Part shown: piece after piece, positions 6,732 through 9,217 of the stretch
Layout of the letters: every line of letters begins with the position of its first letter
How positions within the stretch are numbered: the first letter of the stretch is position 1
NCBI GenBank assembly: GCA_900769385.1
Contig: CAAGGO010000205.1
Coordinates: 1 to 9,217, forward strand
Origin: Rikenellaceae bacterium
Lineage (GTDB): Bacteria; Bacteroidota; Bacteroidia; Bacteroidales; UBA932
Length of the DNA stretch: 9,217 nt
Reading direction: 5' to 3'
The notes under the pieces: model-generated
Told to the model about the DNA's origin: nothing
Database searches by the model: none
What the model saw: the letters and a program-made list of their open reading frames with translations, nothing else
Position numbers and translations under genes: made by a program

Positions 6732-7130
6732 CTATAAACCCCAATGTTTAAAATAAATATCTAACTCAACTATTCCCTCATATCTATCATCAATACTGGC
6801 AAAAAGATCAATGCAAAGAATTGCTTCGAGCACATTTACAGTCATTGCATAATCCTGTACTCTATGATGTTCTGGAGCGTTAGGCATAACAAACGATATT
6901 GTATTAAATACATTACTCCTTACAGTTAAAAAAAGCATTAAAATAAGCATCATGAACTACAACCCTATTATACCTAATTGTACCATATTTATTCTCCCCA
7001 CTATTTGGCCACAAATTATATAGATACAATCTAACTTTTTCGCCCATGACCGTGCCAATTTCTCAAGTGTATGCCAATCAGTAGAATTCATTTCAGAATA
7101 TTCTCTCCTTTATATATATAGACTCATATT
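6732..7130 (-). pseudogene. Decayed DNA/RNA non-specific endonuclease (C-terminal remnant)
   Basis: Reading leftwards, three frames in turn give pieces of one protein of the Endonuclease_NS (NUC1/NucA) family. First come NMS at 7130-7122 and NSTDWHTLEKLARSWAKK from 7088, resembling the family's NMSPQ...W..LE..VR.WA region. Next comes YGTIRYNRVVVHDAYF in another frame, resembling the 'P.AFFKV' strand. Last, in a third frame ending at 6732, come ISFVMPN, DYAMTVNVLEAILCIDLF and YFKHW, resembling the family's GF(I/V)MPN, YAV.VDEVE..TGIDFF and C-terminal end. At least two frameshifts and in-frame stops break it. The N-terminal half with the catalytic DRGH is absent, and the promoter of the next gene lies beyond. 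It is not functional. The family call is from remembered motifs. Confidence 0.65.
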
Positions 7131-7190
7131 GGGATGTGGTTATATTATTAATATCATAAATGTTTTACCATACTATTTTAAATTGTTGTA

Positions 7191-7221
7191 TTTACCAATT
7201 ATGAATTATTTTATACCTTTG
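7191..7221 (+). promoter_or_regulatory. Promoter for the HTH/sacsin-like gene pair
   Basis: TACCTTTG at 7214-7221 matches TAnnTTTG. A weak -33 element TTTA at 7191-7194 sits 19 bases upstream. Transcription from about 7227 gives a leader of about 50 bases to the ATG at 7277. Confidence 0.55.
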
Positions 7222-7245
7222 TAAAAAAAATTAGTATTAAGGCAC

Positions 7246-7262
7246 TGTAGGAGCACACTACA
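7246..7262. promoter_or_regulatory. Small inverted repeat in the leader, possible operator
   Basis: TGTAG (7246-7250) and CTACA (7258-7262) are perfect complements around seven bases. They lie between the predicted transcription start and the start codon of a helix-turn-helix protein. It could be an autoregulatory operator or a leader hairpin. The match is short and may be chance. Confidence 0.25.
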
Positions 7263-7276
7263 TAAAAAACGAACTT

Positions 7277-8113
7277 ATGGTAAATATTATTTCAAAACAG
7301 TTAACCAAAAAAAGAATTTTTGAAGTTACTTTTAAATTAGCAAATGGACAGATTTATACAATTGGGTTTCCGACTGATAAATTTTACGAGCAAGATGTAC
7401 ATGTAAAATTTATGATTTCTAATTCTCTGCCATGCACAAAAGAAGAGAATAAAGTAGATTTTATTAAACACATGACAAATAGATTGGAAGAATTGTTAGA
7501 AAAACCTTTATACATTATGCCTGATAAAGATCAGGAAAGAATAAGAATAGGTAATTCAATTAAAACAATAAGAGACGATTTAGGTATGGAGGCAAAAGAG
7601 CTTGCGAGAAAGTCTGATATGGATGCTAGTAATTTAAGTAGAATAGAACAAGGAAAATTTTCTACTGGTATTGATACTTTATGCAAAATTGCAACAGCAC
7701 TTGATGCTAGGGTTGAAATAATACCTTCTGAATATACTATAATTAAAGGAGCTGATAAAAGAGCTGAAGTATACAAGTTTATATCTAAACTTACTCAAAT
7801 TAACATAACTGAAATATCCCAAAATACTCAATTGTTCTATGGCGCAGGTATTGTAGTCTCAGATAAGCCTATTCAAAATGAATTGCATGATTTCTATGGT
7901 AAAGTATATGTTGTAACACCTTTTGCAAAAGAATTAAGTTGGACAATAGAGCGACTTAGGGATATATATTCAGATAATATAAAATCTTGGAATAGAGAAG
8001 CTTTTTATGGTACAATTGCAGACGTTGCTAATAAGTTTATTGCTATAGACAATAATAATCTTCTAGGGTTACTAATGGCAGTAGTTGCGGCAACTCTTAC
8101 TTTTGATTTCTAA
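7277..8113 (+). CDS. XRE-type helix-turn-helix protein with unknown flanking domains
   Basis: Likely DNA-binding regulator, 278 residues, cytosolic. Seen: a Cro/CI-type HTH at about 89-148 (GNSIKTIRDDLGMEAKELA, SNLSRIEQGKFSTGIDTL, IATALDARVEIIP). Ahead of it is an ~80-residue N-terminal part with beta-like character (FEVTFKLANGQIYTIGFP). Behind it is a ~120-residue C-terminal part ending in a hydrophobic run, NLLGLLMAVVAATL (261-274). Neither flank is recognised. The central HTH is unusual for a simple repressor and suggests ligand sensing or contact with a partner protein. ATG at 7277 follows an A-rich leader. The gene lies 44 bases before the sacsin-like ATPase on the same strand with no terminator between, so it is probably the first gene of a two-gene unit. 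Its base composition is A+T-rich like its neighbour and unlike the left part. Confidence 0.75.
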   Translation: MVNIISKQLTKKRIFEVTFKLANGQIYTIGFPTDKFYEQDVHVKFMISNSLPCTKEENKVDFIKHMTNRLEELLEKPLYIMPDKDQERIRIGNSIKTIRDDLGMEAKELARKSDMDASNLSRIEQGKFSTGIDTLCKIATALDARVEIIPSEYTIIKGADKRAEVYKFISKLTQINITEISQNTQLFYGAGIVVSDKPIQNELHDFYGKVYVVTPFAKELSWTIERLRDIYSDNIKSWNREAFYGTIADVANKFIAIDNNNLLGLLMAVVAATLTFDF

Positions 8114-8157
8114 AGTAATTAAATCTATTTTGTGAAATTTTTGATTTGGTATTAATA

Positions 8158-9217
8158 ATGTCTTCAATTGATAAAGAACTTCGTACAGGTTCAAAAAGAA
8201 CTTTGAATGTAATAACTAGATTAACCGAAAAAGGTCAAGATTATTATGTCGTAAAATACGGGAAAGATAGTCTTAAAGTCAAACTATTTGATTTCCAAAA
8301 GAAACTGAAAACACCTAAAAAATTAGATTGTGTCTGTTATAATTGGGATCGATATGGATATCCAGCTTTTAAGCAGGATATGAATAGTGTTTTGTATCAA
8401 TTGTATGAAGATGATTGTGAATATTCTTTTTCTGTAGCTGGTGTTAAAACTGACACAATTACAAATCAGATATATCTTGAGTTATTTGATGAATACGGTC
8501 TGATTCACAGATTGTATAATCTTAATTATGATGGAATTTTTGGTAAGTTTAGTAGTATTGATTGTATTGTAACATGTATTAAAGATGGAGAATTATATCT
8601 TGAAAATAAGTTATTTCAATCATATTCAATACCATCTTTAGCTACTGATAAGGAGCTAGATTTATTTGATAAACTACATAATAAAAGACTAAATGCCGCT
8701 GAAACTCTTCTTGATCCAGAGTTTATAAATATATGGAGAAGCGTTATTGATAAATATCCGGATTCAGCACACTTTATTTATGAATTTTTACAAAATGCAG
8801 ATGATGCCAATGCAACTCATGTAGAGATTGTACTTAATCAAGATCATCTTGTTTTTAAACATAATGGAACCGAACATTTTAGCGTTTCTGATCCTTATTT
8901 GGACGAGAAGCCATATGGTCATATTAATGCAATTACAGCTGTAGGCCGTTCTCAAAAGCTTGATAATAAGATTGGCAAATTTGGAGTAGGTTTTAAATCA
9001 GTTTTTACATATACCGATATTCCTGAAATCTATGATGATAAATTCAGATTTAGGATTGAAAATTATATTATTCCTGTACTTATTGATAGTGATCATTACC
9101 TAAGAAAAAAAGGAGAAACTTTATTTAATGTTCCTTTTAAAGAACCTGAAAAAGCTTTTAAAGGCGAAGAGGATATATTTAGCCTCAATTTTGCGCCTTA
9201 TCATACTGCCTTTAATA
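8158..9217 (+). CDS. Sacsin-like GHKL ATPase, N-terminal part (cut by the window end)
   Basis: The first 353 residues of a probably much larger cytosolic protein; the frame is open to the last base. Seen: after ~185 residues of unrecognised N-terminal sequence comes a Bergerat (GHKL/HSP90-type) ATP-binding fold. It shows EFLQNADDANATHVEI (E209, N213, D216) as the N-box, FKHNGTEHF (233-241) where other GHKL proteins have DNG, and IGKFGVGFKSVFTYTDIPEIY-like sequence from 272 as the glycine-rich lid. This combination is that of sacsin-type ATPases. In bacteria these are often very long and often lie in defence loci. It starts 44 bases after the HTH gene and is probably co-transcribed. What lies C-terminal (nuclease, helicase or DUF3883-like domain) is outside the window, so the function stays open. 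Confidence 0.85.
   Translation, partial: MSSIDKELRTGSKRTLNVITRLTEKGQDYYVVKYGKDSLKVKLFDFQKKLKTPKKLDCVCYNWDRYGYPAFKQDMNSVLYQLYEDDCEYSFSVAGVKTDTITNQIYLELFDEYGLIHRLYNLNYDGIFGKFSSIDCIVTCIKDGELYLENKLFQSYSIPSLATDKELDLFDKLHNKRLNAAETLLDPEFINIWRSVIDKYPDSAHFIYEFLQNADDANATHVEIVLNQDHLVFKHNGTEHFSVSDPYLDEKPYGHINAITAVGRSQKLDNKIGKFGVGFKSVFTYTDIPEIYDDKFRFRIENYIIPVLIDSDHYLRKKGETLFNVPFKEPEKAFKGEEDIFSLNFAPYHTAFN

Noticed and set aside
6695..6790. Terminator after the HIT gene
   Set aside because: A T-run exists at about 6721-6727 but no convincing stem lies before it; the possible arms (TATTGAGTT and AACTCAA) are about 50-60 bases apart.
6732..6953. Intact small minus-strand gene of 73 codons
   Set aside because: The sequence resembles only the C-terminal end of Endonuclease_NS proteins, and the adjoining pieces lie in other frames, so a pseudogene explains it better.
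8114..8157. Separate promoter for the sacsin-like gene (TATTTTG near 8127)
   Set aside because: It has one base too few for TAnnTTTG and no -33 box; read-through from the HTH gene is simpler.

Overview
The window looks like a piece of a Bacteroidales-type (Bacteroidota) chromosome. Three promoters fit the Bacteroidota -7 consensus TAnnTTTG. The starts lack clear Shine-Dalgarno sequences and sit behind A-rich leaders. The proteins have a Bacteroidota character. The genus cannot be read from the sequence, and the window may be a metagenomic contig.

Left part, about 1-4790, is ordinary metabolic sequence of roughly balanced G+C. It holds three + strand genes. The first is a membrane-anchored iron-sulfur reductase-like protein with two 4Fe-4S motifs and two CCG domains. 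The second is a PLP enzyme of the threonine synthase/cysteate synthase group. The third, 18 bases further on, is a SulP anion transporter with a C-terminal STAS domain. A near-perfect Bacteroidota promoter overlaps the end of the first gene and should drive the second and third as an operon. If the PLP enzyme makes cysteate (O-phosphoserine plus sulfite), the pair would join sulfur-oxyanion uptake to cysteate formation, the head of the sulfonolipid pathway of some gut Bacteroidota. The operon ends in two tandem terminator-like hairpins. The first 140 or so bases look foreign to the Fe-S gene: they read better as protein on the minus strand, so the Fe-S gene may be 5'-truncated by a junction there.

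Middle part, 4790-6694, opens an accessory region. About 440 bases without a gene carry a cluster of degenerate ~36-base repeats and a triplet of TTGCACAAA motifs. A promoter then leads to an HNH nuclease overlapped by a HIT-family nucleotide hydrolase, probably co-transcribed.

Right part, 6695-9217, is markedly A+T-rich. It has a decayed minus-strand DNA/RNA non-specific endonuclease gene with shifted frames. A promoter follows, then an XRE-type helix-turn-helix protein with extra unknown domains. Last comes the N-terminal 353 residues of a sacsin-like GHKL ATPase that runs off the window. The nuclease, HIT hydrolase, dead nuclease, HTH protein and sacsin-like ATPase next to each other resemble a defence island. 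No named defence system was recognised, so the HNH-HIT pair and the HTH-GHKL pair are the candidates for something undescribed.
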